64,000 bases of DNA from Paractinoplanes ferrugineus (GTDB taxonomy: Bacteria > Actinomycetota > Actinomycetes > Mycobacteriales > Micromonosporaceae): assembly GCF_016862195.1 (NCBI RefSeq), contig NZ_BOMM01000050.1:1-64000 (forward strand). Direction: 5' to 3'. Each line of letters opens with the position of its first letter. Positions within the stretch are counted from its first letter, which is position 1. Positions 53,371 to 62,053 of this stretch are shown here, piece by piece. A program made the translations under genes and the position numbers. Under the pieces are notes generated by a model, which was not told the DNA's origin, did not search any database, and saw only the letters and a list, made by a program, of their open reading frames with translations.

Positions 53371-54246
53371 CTAGGCGTCCAGCGTCCCGAACCACTTGTC
53401 GCAGACGGCGTCGAACGCCTCGGGCTGCTCGACCCACGGGAAGTGGCCGGCGTCCGCGATGACCTCCAGGGTGGAGGACGGCATCGCGGCGTGCATCCGC
53501 GCCGCCTGCGACACCGGGTCGCACTGGAAGTCGTCGTCCCCGACGATGATCAGTGTCGGCGCGGTGATGCGGGGCAACTCCGCGAGGAGGTTCCTGCTCT
53601 GGAAGCCGGCCATCCGGCTGTACTCGAGGACCGCGTCGTCGAACTCCAGGTTCGCCAGGCCGGCCGCCGCCAGCTCGGGGTCGTGGAAATAGAAGGCGCC
53701 GGTCTTCGCCAGGATCTGTTCGATGGTCAGGGGACCGGCCGCGCCGGTCATCGCCGCCATGGCGTCGTCGACGTATGTCGGGTGCGCCCGGTAGAAGGGC
53801 TCCGAGCGGCGCTTGTCGATCATTTTCATCATCTCGCGGTCGCGGACCTCGTCGGCCGCCGCGATCGCGTCGACGGCGATGATCCCGAGCAGGTGGTCGC
53901 CATGTGCAAGGCCGTAGGCCAGCGCCTGGTGGCCGCCGCCCGAGTGCCCGGCGACGAAGACCTTCGGCACGTCCAGGTGGACGCGCAGGGCCTCGAGGTC
54001 AGCCACGAAGTGCTCGAGCGTATAGCCCTCGGCGTTCTCCGGACCGGACGACTTACCGCTGTGCCGCGCGTCGAAGTACACCACGGTGCAGTGCCTCTCC
54101 AAGGCGGGCTGCGGCATCAGGTAGTCGACGGCGGGGCCCCAGCCCGGCGAGGGAAGAAGCAGAACGGGGCCGTCACCCCGTACGTGACAATGCAGTTTGA
54201 TGCCGTTGACTTCGATGAACTGCTCACCTTGTCGCAGGGTTCCCAT
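53371..54246 (-). CDS. Alpha/beta-hydrolase
   Basis: 291 residues. HCHVRGDGPVLLLPSPGWGP oxyanion region, nucleophile elbow VAGHSGGGHQALAYGLA (Ser in GHSGG), acid Asp in APTLIIVGDDDFQCD and His in VIADAGHFPWVEQPEAFDAV. It resembles proline iminopeptidase/haloperoxidase-like esterases; substrate unknown. ATG at 54246 is the last Met before the conserved core. Confidence 0.92.
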   Translation of the reverse strand: MGTLRQGEQFIEVNGIKLHCHVRGDGPVLLLPSPGWGPAVDYLMPQPALERHCTVVYFDARHSGKSSGPENAEGYTLEHFVADLEALRVHLDVPKVFVAGHSGGGHQALAYGLAHGDHLLGIIAVDAIAAADEVRDREMMKMIDKRRSEPFYRAHPTYVDDAMAAMTGAAGPLTIEQILAKTGAFYFHDPELAAAGLANLEFDDAVLEYSRMAGFQSRNLLAELPRITAPTLIIVGDDDFQCDPVSQAARMHAAMPSSTLEVIADAGHFPWVEQPEAFDAVCDKWFGTLDA

Positions 54247-54399
54247 GATGGGGTGCTCCGTTCTCGTCGCTGCTGGTTCGGCGACGAGATGCACCACGAC
54301 CCGGCGAAGTGCGTGACCTACCCGGTGATCCGCGTCATATGCCTCCTGGGCCTCGGCGATGAACTTCGCGGATCGCCGTCCGTCGGCCCTTCGTTCACC

Positions 54400-54931
54400 A
54401 TGCCGACGCTCAGGACGGAGCCCGTCGGGAGCATCGGTCCACTCGGCACTCTGCTCTCGCTGACCGCGTGCGCCGGCACCGGCTCGCCCGCGAACCGGTC
54501 CGGGGCGAACTCGTCGGGGTCCACTTCGGCCGCCCGGCCGGTGGAATGCCGCACTCGCGACCTCCGGGCCACCGCCACCATCCACCCGGTGCGGCTGACG
54601 CCGGGGAGCCGGGCGTACGCGCTGATCACCGTCAGCTACGCGCCCAACGCTTGTACGCCCGTGCCGGCGCGCGGCTACCGCGTCCGTCCCCCGGACGAGA
54701 CCAACGCGGTCTTCGCCGGCAAAGCGCAGTACGCCTGCTCCGAACCGGGCCAGTCGGTCGGCCGGGTCGCCCCGCTCACCGCGGACGAGGCCCGCCGGAC
54801 CCAGCGAGCCTCGTCCCGAGCTGGCGAACAATCGCGCCTACCGGCTCAGCTGGGGCAGCACCGCGGAGGTCGACGCGAACCTGCCGATGGTCGTTCACCA
54901 CGGCCGGCGGGCGACGGCGGTGAGTCACTGA
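54400..54931 (+). pseudogene. Frameshifted DUF4232-like secreted protein
   Basis: From ATG 54400 a lipoprotein-like leader (GPLGTLLSLTACAG) is followed by CRTRDLRATATIHPVRLTPG, SRAYALITVSYAPNACTPVP and CSEPGQSVGRVAPLTADEAR, resembling DUF4232. Near 54795-54810 the coding frame changes: the continuation ELANNRAYRLSWGSTAEVDA then NLPMVVHHGRRATAVSH reads in another frame to the TGA at 54931. One base change in length would restore a protein of about 177 residues. It is either a pseudogene or a sequencing error; the 3' end overlaps the SnoaL gene by 7 bp. Confidence 0.6.
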
Positions 54932-55410
54932 CCGAGCAGCATGAGGGGGTCACCCTCGAACCAGGCGTTGGCGATGTCCAGGTGGCGGATGCGCCACTGC
55001 TCGCCGTCGCGGACCATCGTGGCGGTGTAGCGGTTCATCATCAGGGCGTGCCGGGTGACCGCCGGGTCCGAGCCGGTTCCCGGCTTGAAGTGATTGGCCT
55101 GGGCGTAGGCGTGCACGGTGGCGGTGTCGCCGGCGATGTCGTACCGGATGTTGCTGATGGCGTGGCTGGTGTCCAGCGGCCCCACCGCGCCGATCAGGGC
55201 TTCGACCACGGTCTCCCGTGGGGTCAGCGGCGGGAAGTCGTAGCCGATCCGCCGCATCGCCGGGCCGAGGTCGACGACCGCGTCCGCGGTGAGCGACGAG
55301 GCCAGCAGTTCGGCGTCGTCGAGGTCCAGACCAGCGGTGTAGCGGTGGAGGGTGTCCGCGATGGCGGCCCGGTCGGCGAGGGTCGAGGAGGTGTCGATCG
55401 TGTCGGTCAT
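54925..55410 (-). CDS. SnoaL-like (NTF2-fold) protein
   Basis: 161 residues from ATG 55410. LADRAAIADTLHRYTAGLDL, AVVDLGPAMRRIG, SHAISNIRYDIAGDTATVHA, and the closing RHLDIANAWFEGDPLMLLG are characteristic of the SnoaL_4 group of cone-shaped NTF2 folds (isomerase, hydroxylase-like or dehydratase functions). Catalytic role unknown. Divergent from the ECF sigma factor, 160 bp apart. Confidence 0.88.
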   Translation of the reverse strand: MTDTIDTSSTLADRAAIADTLHRYTAGLDLDDAELLASSLTADAVVDLGPAMRRIGYDFPPLTPRETVVEALIGAVGPLDTSHAISNIRYDIAGDTATVHAYAQANHFKPGTGSDPAVTRHALMMNRYTATMVRDGEQWRIRHLDIANAWFEGDPLMLLGQ

Positions 55411-55570
55411 GAGACCGATTCGACCGCCCCGGCGCCGACACAACGCCGACGAAACGTTGACGGGCGCCTTCGCCGAGCAAGGCCCCGGTCTCCACGCGGT
55501 TGTCCGGGGGCGAGCAAGGACAAGTCACATTCAGTAGCCACCCCCGAAAAACGCCGCGTACGTTCGGAGG

Positions 55571-56484
55571 GTGCGCACCGAGATCGCCCGCGCTGCGCGG
55601 GGTGGCGACCAAGACGCCTTCGCATTACTGGTGAACGAGAATCTGGCCGGCATGCGGGCCGTGGCCATTGCCGTCCTCGGCTACGGCGAAGAGGCCGCGG
55701 ACGCTGTCCAGGACGCCGTGCTCATCGCTCTGCGTAAGATCTCACAGCTCCAGGATCCGGCGGCGGCCGGGCCGTGGCTGCGGTCGATCGTGCGCAACAA
55801 CTGCCGGATGGTGCTGCGGGCACGCCGCGACGTACCGATCGCCGATCTCGAGCCGATGCTGCCCGCGGACACCGCACCCGGCCCCGAGGAGGCCCTCGAC
55901 CGGGCGGCCACGCGGGACTGGGTCCGCACCGCGGTCGACACGTTGCCCGAACCGGTACGGGAGGTCACCGTGCTGCGCTACTTCACCGCGCATTCCTCGT
56001 ACGCCCAGATCGCCGAGCTGTGCGCCGTGCCCGCCGACACCGTCCGCAGCCGCCTGCGCGACGGGCGGCGGCTCTTGAGCGCGCCTTGCGCGAGTCCTCC
56101 CCGGCGGCCTTCGAGGATTCCCGCGCCCGGACCGAAGCCGCCCGGACCGAGGCCGAGGAGCACATCCGGGCCAGCCGCGACGACGGGTTCGCCGGCCTGA
56201 TCCGGGAACGCTTCCGGCCCGACACGTCGCTGACCCTGAGCGGCTCCCTCACCAGCGACTCCACCTTCCTGCACACGATGGTCGACTACACCTACGGCGC
56301 CGGCGTCCGGCTGCGACTGCGTGCGGTCACCGTCGGCCGCGACCTGATCGTCTGGGAGACCGACTTCATCAACCCGCCGGACCAGCCCGAGCACTGCCCG
56401 CCCGCGCTGGTCTGGCTGCACACCCTGCGAGAAGGCCGCACCCAGCGCTTGCGCCTGGCCTACCAGCAGGACCCGGCGGCCTGA
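55571..56484 (+). pseudogene. ECF-type RNA polymerase sigma factor, frame broken, with SnoaL-like C-terminal domain
   Basis: First part (55571 to about 56075): sigma-70 region 2 (QDAFALLVNENLAGMRAVAI, EEAADAVQDAVLIALRKISQ, PWLRSIVRNNCRM) and region 4 (LPEPVREVTVLRYFTAHSSY, AQIAELCAVPADTVRSRLRD). At about 56075 the coding frame changes, continuing as ERALRESSPAAFEDSRARTE, then TSLTLSGSLTSDSTF and LRAVTVGRDLIVWETDFINP to the TGA at 56484, a SnoaL-like C-terminal extension. The original frame would end at 56200 after non-protein-like sequence. One base restores a protein of about 304 residues. Confidence 0.7.
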
Positions 56485-56501
56485 CCGCGGCGACCGCTGA
56501 T

Positions 56502-56520
56502 GAGGCGGGCTCGCCGCCTC
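56502..56520. terminator. Short hairpin between convergent ECF sigma and TetR genes
   Basis: GAGGCGG and CCGCCTC form a 7-bp GC-rich stem with a 5-nt loop, overlapping the TetR stop codon and 17 bp after the sigma-factor stop. A modest bidirectional terminator candidate. Confidence 0.4.
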
Positions 56521-57148
56521 AGACCGGGGCGGCTTGTCCCGCCAGGGCGCCGGCCAGGATCGGGACCAGCCGGTGCTCGATCCGCTCGGCGGGCTCGGCG
56601 GCCAGCTCGGCGCCGATCGGGGCCAGGGCGAGCCAGTTCAGCAGGCCGGCGATGCACCGCGTACGAAAAATCAGCTCTTGTTCGTCGATGCCCGGCAGCC
56701 GGGCCGTCAGCACGCGGAGCGCGTCCGTGCGGGTCTGTTCGAATTTGCCGGTCAGCCGGCCCCACCCGGCCGGTGGGTCGATGCCGATCCGGGCGACGGT
56801 CCGGATGATGGCCAGCTCGGTGCCGCCGGCGGCCAGAGCCTGCATCATCGGCCGGGCGAACCCCACGGCAAGCTCGGTCAGCGTCGAGTCGGGAGTCAGT
56901 CGGGCGAGCGCCTCGAGCTGGGCGTCGAGATAGCGTTCCAGCGCGGTTTCGACGGCCGCGTCGCGCAACGCCTTCAGCGAGCCGAAGTGGTAGCTGACGG
57001 CCGCCACGTTGGCCCCGGCCTTCTCCGTGACCTCGCGCAGCGAGAGCCCTTCCGGCCCCTTGCGAGCCAGCAACTCCAGCGTCGCGGTGAGCAGCCCACC
57101 ACGCGTGCGCTGGCCCGCCTCCCGCCGCAGATCCGCTCGTTCCGCCAT
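56519..57148 (-). CDS. TetR-family transcriptional regulator
   Basis: 209 residues. N-terminal HTH (TRGGLLTATLELLARKGPEG, LSLREVTEKAGANVAAVSYH, then FGSLKALRDAAVE) and an all-helical C-terminal ligand domain (CIAGLLNWLALAPIGAELAA). ATG at 57148. Immediately upstream lies an 18-bp AT-rich site also found in front of the SDR gene at 58979, implying autorepression and control of that SDR. Confidence 0.93.
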   Translation of the reverse strand: MAERADLRREAGQRTRGGLLTATLELLARKGPEGLSLREVTEKAGANVAAVSYHFGSLKALRDAAVETALERYLDAQLEALARLTPDSTLTELAVGFARPMMQALAAGGTELAIIRTVARIGIDPPAGWGRLTGKFEQTRTDALRVLTARLPGIDEQELIFRTRCIAGLLNWLALAPIGAELAAEPAERIEHRLVPILAGALAGQAAPV

Positions 57149-57157
57149 CAAAGAAGT

Positions 57158-57175
57158 AAAACAACTGTTTGATTT
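57158..57175. promoter_or_regulatory. TetR operator candidate, own promoter
   Basis: On the minus strand this is AAATCAAACAGTTGTTTT, close to AAATCAAACGCTTGATTT found upstream of the SDR gene at 59754-59771. It is 10 bp before the TetR start codon, a position for autorepression. Confidence 0.5.
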
Positions 57176-57244
57176 TATGTCAATCCAGCGGCGTTTCGTT
57201 CATTCTGTTCACCGTTCCGAAACCGCCGGTGACCAGGCGAGCAC

Positions 57245-57326
57245 GGGAAGCGCTTTCTCGGGCTAACCGCTGGTATTGACACGGCCAGAGGCAGCGAAGC
57301 AGCCTGAGCTCAGAGAGCGCTTTCTC
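57245..57326 (+). promoter_or_regulatory. Two LacI-type palindromic boxes upstream of the F5/8C-SGNH gene
   Basis: GGGAAGCGCTTTCTC (57245-57259) and GAGAGCGCTTTCTC (57313-57326) share the core AGCGCTTTCTC, centred on the palindrome AGCGCT used by LacI/CebR-type sugar repressors. A TTGACA at 57276-57281 between them could be a -35 element. The second box ends 33 bp before the start codon. This suggests sugar-responsive control of the secreted hydrolase. Confidence 0.5.
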
Positions 57327-57359
57327 CGCCTCGTCCCCCTCTCCCCCGCCGGAGCCACC

Positions 57360-58921
57360 ATGAGATTCCCCCGCCGAGGGGTGTCCGCCCTCGCCGCCAG
57401 CACGCTGATCAGTGCCCTCGTGCTGCTCGCCGCCCCCCACGCGAACGCCGCCGAGACGCTGCTGTCCGCCGGCCGACCGGTCACCGCCTCGTCCACCGAA
57501 AGCTCCGCCGTGCCGGCCGCCGCGGCCGTCGACGGCAACACCGGCACCCGCTGGTCCAGTGCCTTCACGGCATCCCAGTGGTTCCAGGTCGACCTCGGCG
57601 CCCCGGCCGCGGTCGGCCACGTCGCCATCGACTGGGAAGCGGCCTACGCCAAGGCGTTCAGCATTCAGCTCTCGACCGACGGCGTCAGTTACAGCACCGC
57701 CTACTCGACCACCGCCGGCGTCGGCGGCCGGCCGGACGTCACTGTCACCGGCACCGCCCGCTACGTGAAGGTCCTGCTCACCACGCGAGCGCTGACCGCG
57801 TACGGATATTCGTTCTGGGAACTGCGGGTCTACGGCGCCGCCGGCCCGACTCCCGCGAAGGCCGGCATCGGCGCGCTGGCGCTCGTCAACGACCTCACCC
57901 ACCAGCCGATCCTGGGCTTGAGCCCGCTCGTCGACGGCTCGGTGGTCGACCTCACCAGGCTGGCCGGCCGCAACCTCAGCCTGCGGGCCACGCTCGCGGC
58001 CGGGGTCGCCGCCGGCAGCGTGACGTTCCAGCTCACCGGAGCAAAAGGCACCACCCTTTCGCGTACGGAGAACACCGCGCCCTATTTTCTCTGCAACGAC
58101 TATGTGGACTGTCCGCTGCTGGCCACCCCGGACACCTACACATTGACCGTTCAGGCGTACTCCGCGGCCGATGCGGCGGCTCGAAGGCCGGAGCGCCCGC
58201 GACGATCCACTTCACCGTCTCCGCCACGGCGGTTGCCCCGCCCGCGCTCGACGTCCTCTACATCGGCAACAGTCTGATCGGCACCGCCACCACCGCGACC
58301 GGCCAGGACACCCCGAGCCTGGTGCGGACGCTGGCGTCGGCGGCCGGGCGGACGGTGCGCACCACCGAGGTCATCCACTTCGGCAACACGCTGCAGCAGA
58401 CCTACGACGCCGGCGAGGTGACCGCGGCGCTGAGCGGGGCCACCAGGTACGACTACATCGTGCTCCAGGAGTACAGCACGCTCGTCGCCACCAACCCGGC
58501 CGCGGCCACGTCGGCACTGCTCGGCACGTACGCGCCGGCCTTCGCCCGGACCCTCAAACCGGGCGGCAAGGTGGTGCTGTTCAAGAACTGGGCCCTGCGT
58601 GACCCGGCCCCGTTCGCCACCCGGGCGGCCGCCGTCGCCGCGATCGACACCAATTACGCCGCCCTGTCGGCGGCCCTCGACACGCCCAACGTGGTCGCCC
58701 CGATCAGCGACGAGTTCGAGAAGCTGATCGCCACCAACGGGACGTCCTACCTGATCGTCGCGGACGGCAAGCACCCCGACGACACCGCGATCTACCTGGA
58801 CGCGGTGACGCTCTACGGCATCCTCTTCCGCGAGTCGCCGCGCGGCCTGAGCGACCAATATCTGACCGCCACCACGGCCGCCGCGCTGCGCGACGTGGCT
58901 GCCACCCAGATCGGCTACTGA
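57360..58921 (+). pseudogene. Secreted F5/8C (CBM32-like) + SGNH-hydrolase protein, frame broken near 58176
   Basis: ATG 57360 starts a signal peptide (LAASTLISALVLLAAPHANA). An F5/8 type C/discoidin module follows (PVTASSTESSAVPAAAAVDG, WSSAFTASQWFQVDLGAPAA, ARYVKVLLTTRALTAYGYSF), then an Ig-like stretch (TLTVQAYSAADA). At about 58176 the frame changes; the continuation GSKAGAPATIHFTVSATAVA leads into a DUF4886/SGNH-type hydrolase (DVLYIGNSLIG, DYIVLQEYSTL, VADGKHPDDTAIYLDAVTL) ending at 58921. With one base restored the protein is about 520 residues: likely a carbohydrate esterase on plant or microbial polysaccharide. It may be a sequencing error rather than real decay. Confidence 0.7.
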
Positions 58922-58932
58922 GCACGGACGCG

Positions 58933-58965
58933 GTCCCGGGGATCGGCCACGCCGGTTCCCGGGAC
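58933..58965. terminator. Hairpin between convergent genes
   Basis: GTCCCGGG and CCCGGGAC form an 8-bp stem 12 bp after the rightward SGNH gene and 13 bp before the end of the leftward SDR gene. The 17-nt loop can pair partly. Probable bidirectional terminator. Confidence 0.5.
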
Positions 58966-58978
58966 GCAGCGTGCGTCC

Positions 58979-59719
58979 TCAGATCTGCTCGGCCCCGCCG
59001 TCCACGAAGACCTCGGAGCCGGTCATGAAGCTGGACTGCTCGGAGACCAGGAACAGCGCCACGCTGGCGATCTCCTCGGGCCGGCCGATCCGCTTCATCG
59101 GGATGCGGTCGGCGAGCTGGTCGAACAGCGCCTGCGGGTTGTCCGGCAGGAGGCCGCCGAGACCGGGCGTCTCGGTGGGGCCGGGAACGATCGTGTTGAC
59201 CCGGACGCCGCGGCCGACCAGTTCGCCCGCCCAGGTGCGGCCGAGCGAGCGGATCGCGGCCTTGCTGGCGGCGTAGAGACCGAACGCGGGCTGTCCGTTG
59301 CCGGCCGAGCTGGAACCGGTCAGCACGATCGCCGCGCCGGAGTTGAGCATCGGCAGCACCTTCTGCACGGTGAAGATCACGCCGCCCACGTTGGTGTCGA
59401 AGGTGTTCTGGTAGTCCTGCCACCCGACCGTGTCGAGGGTCGCGAACTCGCCGACACCCGCGTTGACGAAGACCGCGTCGAGCCCCTTGCCGTGGTCCCG
59501 GATCGCGGCGGCGAGCCGGTCCAGATCGTCGAGGTCGCTGACGTCGCTCTTGACGCCGGTGGCGTTTCCCACCGCCTTGACCGCGTTGTCCAGGCGTTGC
59601 TGATCGCGCCCGGTGATGAACACGTGCGCGCCCTCGGCGGCGAACCGGTGCGCGGTGGCCAGTCCGATCCCACTCGTGCCGCCGGTCACCAGCGCCGTCT
59701 TGCCGTCCAGCTGCCCCAT
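58979..59719 (-). CDS. Short-chain dehydrogenase/reductase
   Basis: 246 residues. Cofactor motif TGGTSGIGLATAHRFAAEG with ITGRDQQRLD after strand 2 (NADP-type Arg), FVNAGVGEFATLD, catalytic Ser in TGSSSAGNGQPAFG, YAASKAAIRS, and VFVDGGAEQ at the C-terminus. ATG at 59719 with AGGGGA upstream. Two AT-rich dyads upstream link it to the TetR regulator at 56519. Confidence 0.93.
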   Translation of the reverse strand: MGQLDGKTALVTGGTSGIGLATAHRFAAEGAHVFITGRDQQRLDNAVKAVGNATGVKSDVSDLDDLDRLAAAIRDHGKGLDAVFVNAGVGEFATLDTVGWQDYQNTFDTNVGGVIFTVQKVLPMLNSGAAIVLTGSSSAGNGQPAFGLYAASKAAIRSLGRTWAGELVGRGVRVNTIVPGPTETPGLGGLLPDNPQALFDQLADRIPMKRIGRPEEIASVALFLVSEQSSFMTGSEVFVDGGAEQI

Positions 59720-59753
59720 GACGTTCCCCTCTCGGATGTCGCGTCTCCACAAC

Positions 59754-59771
59754 AAATCAAACGCTTGATTT
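59754..59771. promoter_or_regulatory. TetR operator candidate upstream of the SDR gene
   Basis: AAATCAAACGCTTGATTT is a perfect 7+4+7 inverted repeat, 34 bp upstream of the SDR start codon and nearly identical to the site in front of the TetR gene at 57158. A repressor dimer here would block SDR transcription. Confidence 0.6.
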
Positions 59772-59794
59772 AAATTACGTCGGGACCGCCGACA

Positions 59795-59814
59795 AGTCAA
59801 GCGATTGTTTGACT
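59795..59814. promoter_or_regulatory. Second dyad upstream of the SDR gene
   Basis: AGTCAA and TTGACT are inverted around GCGATTGT; the site shares the CAAGCG/TTGTTTGA wording of the neighbouring TetR sites. It is next to the end of the LysR gene, which runs on the same strand towards the SDR gene. Possibly a secondary operator. Confidence 0.35.
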
Positions 59815-59829
59815 ACTTCCCGGCCGAGG

Positions 59830-60774
59830 TCAGCCGGGGTCGGGGCGGGTACCGATGTGCGCCAGCAGATCCCGCACGCCACCGGCCGGCGGCACCCGGC
59901 CGCCGGTCCACACGGCTCGCAGGTCCCGGCGCAGGGCCAGGCCGGCCACCGGGACGTGCCGCAGTCGGCCGGCCCGCAGGTCGTCGGTGACGGCCAGCCG
60001 GCTGATCACGGCGGGTCCGGCACCGGCCAGGACGGCCGCGCGAACCGCCGCGGTGGTGGACAGCTCGAGCGCGGCCGGGGCCGGGCGCGCAGCCGCGCCG
60101 AGGACCCGGCGTAACGCGGCATCCAGGAACTCCCGGGTGCCCGAGCCGACCTCACGGGTGACCAGCGGTGTCTCGCACAGCTCGGCGGCGTCGACCCCGG
60201 CCGGGCGGCGGGCCCAGCGGTGCTCCGGCGGCACCACCAGCACCAGCTCGTCGTGGGCGACGACCCGGCTGCGCAGACCCGGCGGCGACTTCGGGCCCTC
60301 GATGAACCCCAGATCGGCGTGACCGGCCGAAACCTGCGCGATCACGTGCTCGCTGTTGGTGGCCTCGAGGACCACCTGGATCGGGGTGACCCCGCGCCGC
60401 CGGGCGTCCGCCTGCACGCTGACCAGCCAGCTCGGCAGCAGCTGCTCGGCGACCGTCAGGCTGGCGCTGACCCGGATCCGGCTGCGGGTGTCCTCGCGCA
60501 ACGACGCCAGGCCGGCGTCGACCTCCTGCGCCACGCCCAGCAGTCGATCCGCCCACTGCGCGACGACGACCCCGGCCGGCGTCAGCTCGGCGCCCCGGGT
60601 CGTACGCACCGCCAGCCGCACCCCGGTCTGCGCCTCCAGGCTCGCCATCCGGGCCGACACCGCCTGCTGGGTGAGCCCGACGTCGCGCCCGGCCGCGCTC
60701 AGACTGCCCGTCCGGGCGACCGCGAGCAGGATCTCCAGCGATGCCAGCTCGGGCATCCGCGCGCTCAAAGCCAC
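59830..60774 (-). CDS. LysR-family transcriptional regulator
   Basis: 314 residues. HTH at the N-terminus (ELASLEILLAVARTGSLSAA, then GLTQQAVSARMASLEAQTGV, TRGAELTPAGVVVAQ) and an LysR effector domain (ISRLAVTDDLRAGRLRHVPV near the end). Closely similar regulators sit beside TDT-type transporters and respond to a transported acid or oxyanion. Divergent from the transporter at 60868, with repeated CACAAG elements between. A Met at 60756 is an alternative start. Confidence 0.92.
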   Translation of the reverse strand: MALSARMPELASLEILLAVARTGSLSAAGRDVGLTQQAVSARMASLEAQTGVRLAVRTTRGAELTPAGVVVAQWADRLLGVAQEVDAGLASLREDTRSRIRVSASLTVAEQLLPSWLVSVQADARRRGVTPIQVVLEATNSEHVIAQVSAGHADLGFIEGPKSPPGLRSRVVAHDELVLVVPPEHRWARRPAGVDAAELCETPLVTREVGSGTREFLDAALRRVLGAAARPAPAALELSTTAAVRAAVLAGAGPAVISRLAVTDDLRAGRLRHVPVAGLALRRDLRAVWTGGRVPPAGGVRDLLAHIGTRPDPG

Positions 60775-60815
60775 AAGCAGGGATGGTAACCGGCCACAAG
60801 GTGGGCTTGTGGCTT
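60768..60815. promoter_or_regulatory. LysR operator region between divergent genes
   Basis: AAGCCACAAGC (60768-60778) and GCTTGTGGCTT (60805-60815) are perfect inverted copies 26 bp apart, with an extra GGCCACAAGG copy between them at 60792-60801. The first copy overlaps the start of the LysR gene. Typical of LysR activator sites controlling both directions. Confidence 0.6.
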
Positions 60816-60867
60816 CACCACGTCGAGGTGGCTACCGTCCAGGTCGGCCCGGCCTGATCGTTCAGGT

Positions 60868-62037
60868 ATGACCACTTCGACGTTGCCCCAGCCGGTCGTG
60901 ACCCACCACGCCGCACCGGAACCGCACCGGCTCGCCCGCTACGGGCTGCTGCGCGACCTCGAACACCCCCGCGACGTGCTGGCCAACCTCACCCCGAACT
61001 GGTACGCGTCGATCATGGGCACCGGCATCGTGGCCACCGCCGCGGCGTCGCTGCCGCTGCAGTTCCCCGGCCTGCGAGCCGTCGCCACCGCCGGGTGGGC
61101 GCTCGCCGCGCTGATGCTTGTCGCGCTGACCGCCGCCACCGTCGCGCACTGGACGCGGCACCCCCGCACCGCGCGCGGACACCACGCCGACCCGATCATG
61201 GCCCACTTCTACGGCGCTCCGCCGATGGCGATGCTCACCGTGGGCGCCGGCACCCTGCTGCTGGGCCGTGACGTCATCGGCCTGCACGCCGCGCTCGGCA
61301 TCGACTGGGTGCTCTGGACCGCCGGCACCCTGGCCGGCCTGTTCACCGCCGCCTCGGTGCCGTACCTGCAGTTCACCCGCCACGAAGGGGTCGACGGGCG
61401 CAGCGCGTTCGGCGGGTGGCTGATGCCCGTCGTCCCGCCGATGGTGTCGGCCTCGACCGGCGCCCTGCTCGTCCCGCACACCCCGGCCGGGCAGCTCCGG
61501 GAGACCCTGGTGCTGGCCTGTTACGCCATGTTCGGGCTCAGCCTGCTCGCCTCGCTCATCATCATCACGCTGATCTGGCACCGGCTCGCCCAGCACAAGG
61601 TCGGACCGGCCCGGATGGTGCCGACCCTGTGGATCGTCCTGGGCCCGCTCGGCCAGTCGATCACCGCGGCGAACCTGCTCGGTGGGGTCGCCGCGCCGGC
61701 CGTGCCCGCCCCGTACGCACATGCCATGCAAGCCTTCGGCGTGCTCTACGGCGTACCCGTCTGGGGTTTCGCCCTGCTCTGGGCCGCCCTGGCCGCCGCC
61801 ATCACCCTGCGCACCGCCCGCGACCACCTGCCGTTCTCGCTCACCTGGTGGTCGTTCACCTTCCCGGTCGGCACGGTCGTCACCGGCACCTCGGGCCTGG
61901 CCCTGCACACCGGCTCGGCGGTGTTCCGCGCCGCCGCCGTCGTCTTCTATGCCGGCCTGCTCGCCGCCTGGGCCGCCGTGGCGCTGCGCACCGCCCGAGG
62001 CAGCCTGCGCGGCACCCTGTTCAAACCGGTCGGCTGA
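60868..62037 (+). CDS. TDT/TehA-SLAC1-family transporter
   Basis: 389-residue membrane protein with about ten helices. NLTPNWYASIMGTGIVATAA is the diagnostic first-helix motif of the tellurite-resistance/dicarboxylate transporter family, followed by PIMAHFYGAPPMAMLTVG and LTWWSFTFPVGTVVTGTSGL. Members export sulfite (Ssu1), malate or conduct anions (SLAC1, TehA). The substrate is not decided here; regulated by the divergent LysR protein. Confidence 0.92.
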   Translation: MTTSTLPQPVVTHHAAPEPHRLARYGLLRDLEHPRDVLANLTPNWYASIMGTGIVATAAASLPLQFPGLRAVATAGWALAALMLVALTAATVAHWTRHPRTARGHHADPIMAHFYGAPPMAMLTVGAGTLLLGRDVIGLHAALGIDWVLWTAGTLAGLFTAASVPYLQFTRHEGVDGRSAFGGWLMPVVPPMVSASTGALLVPHTPAGQLRETLVLACYAMFGLSLLASLIIITLIWHRLAQHKVGPARMVPTLWIVLGPLGQSITAANLLGGVAAPAVPAPYAHAMQAFGVLYGVPVWGFALLWAALAAAITLRTARDHLPFSLTWWSFTFPVGTVVTGTSGLALHTGSAVFRAAAVVFYAGLLAAWAAVALRTARGSLRGTLFKPVG

Positions 62038-62053
62038 CTCCCGGAGGCGGCGT

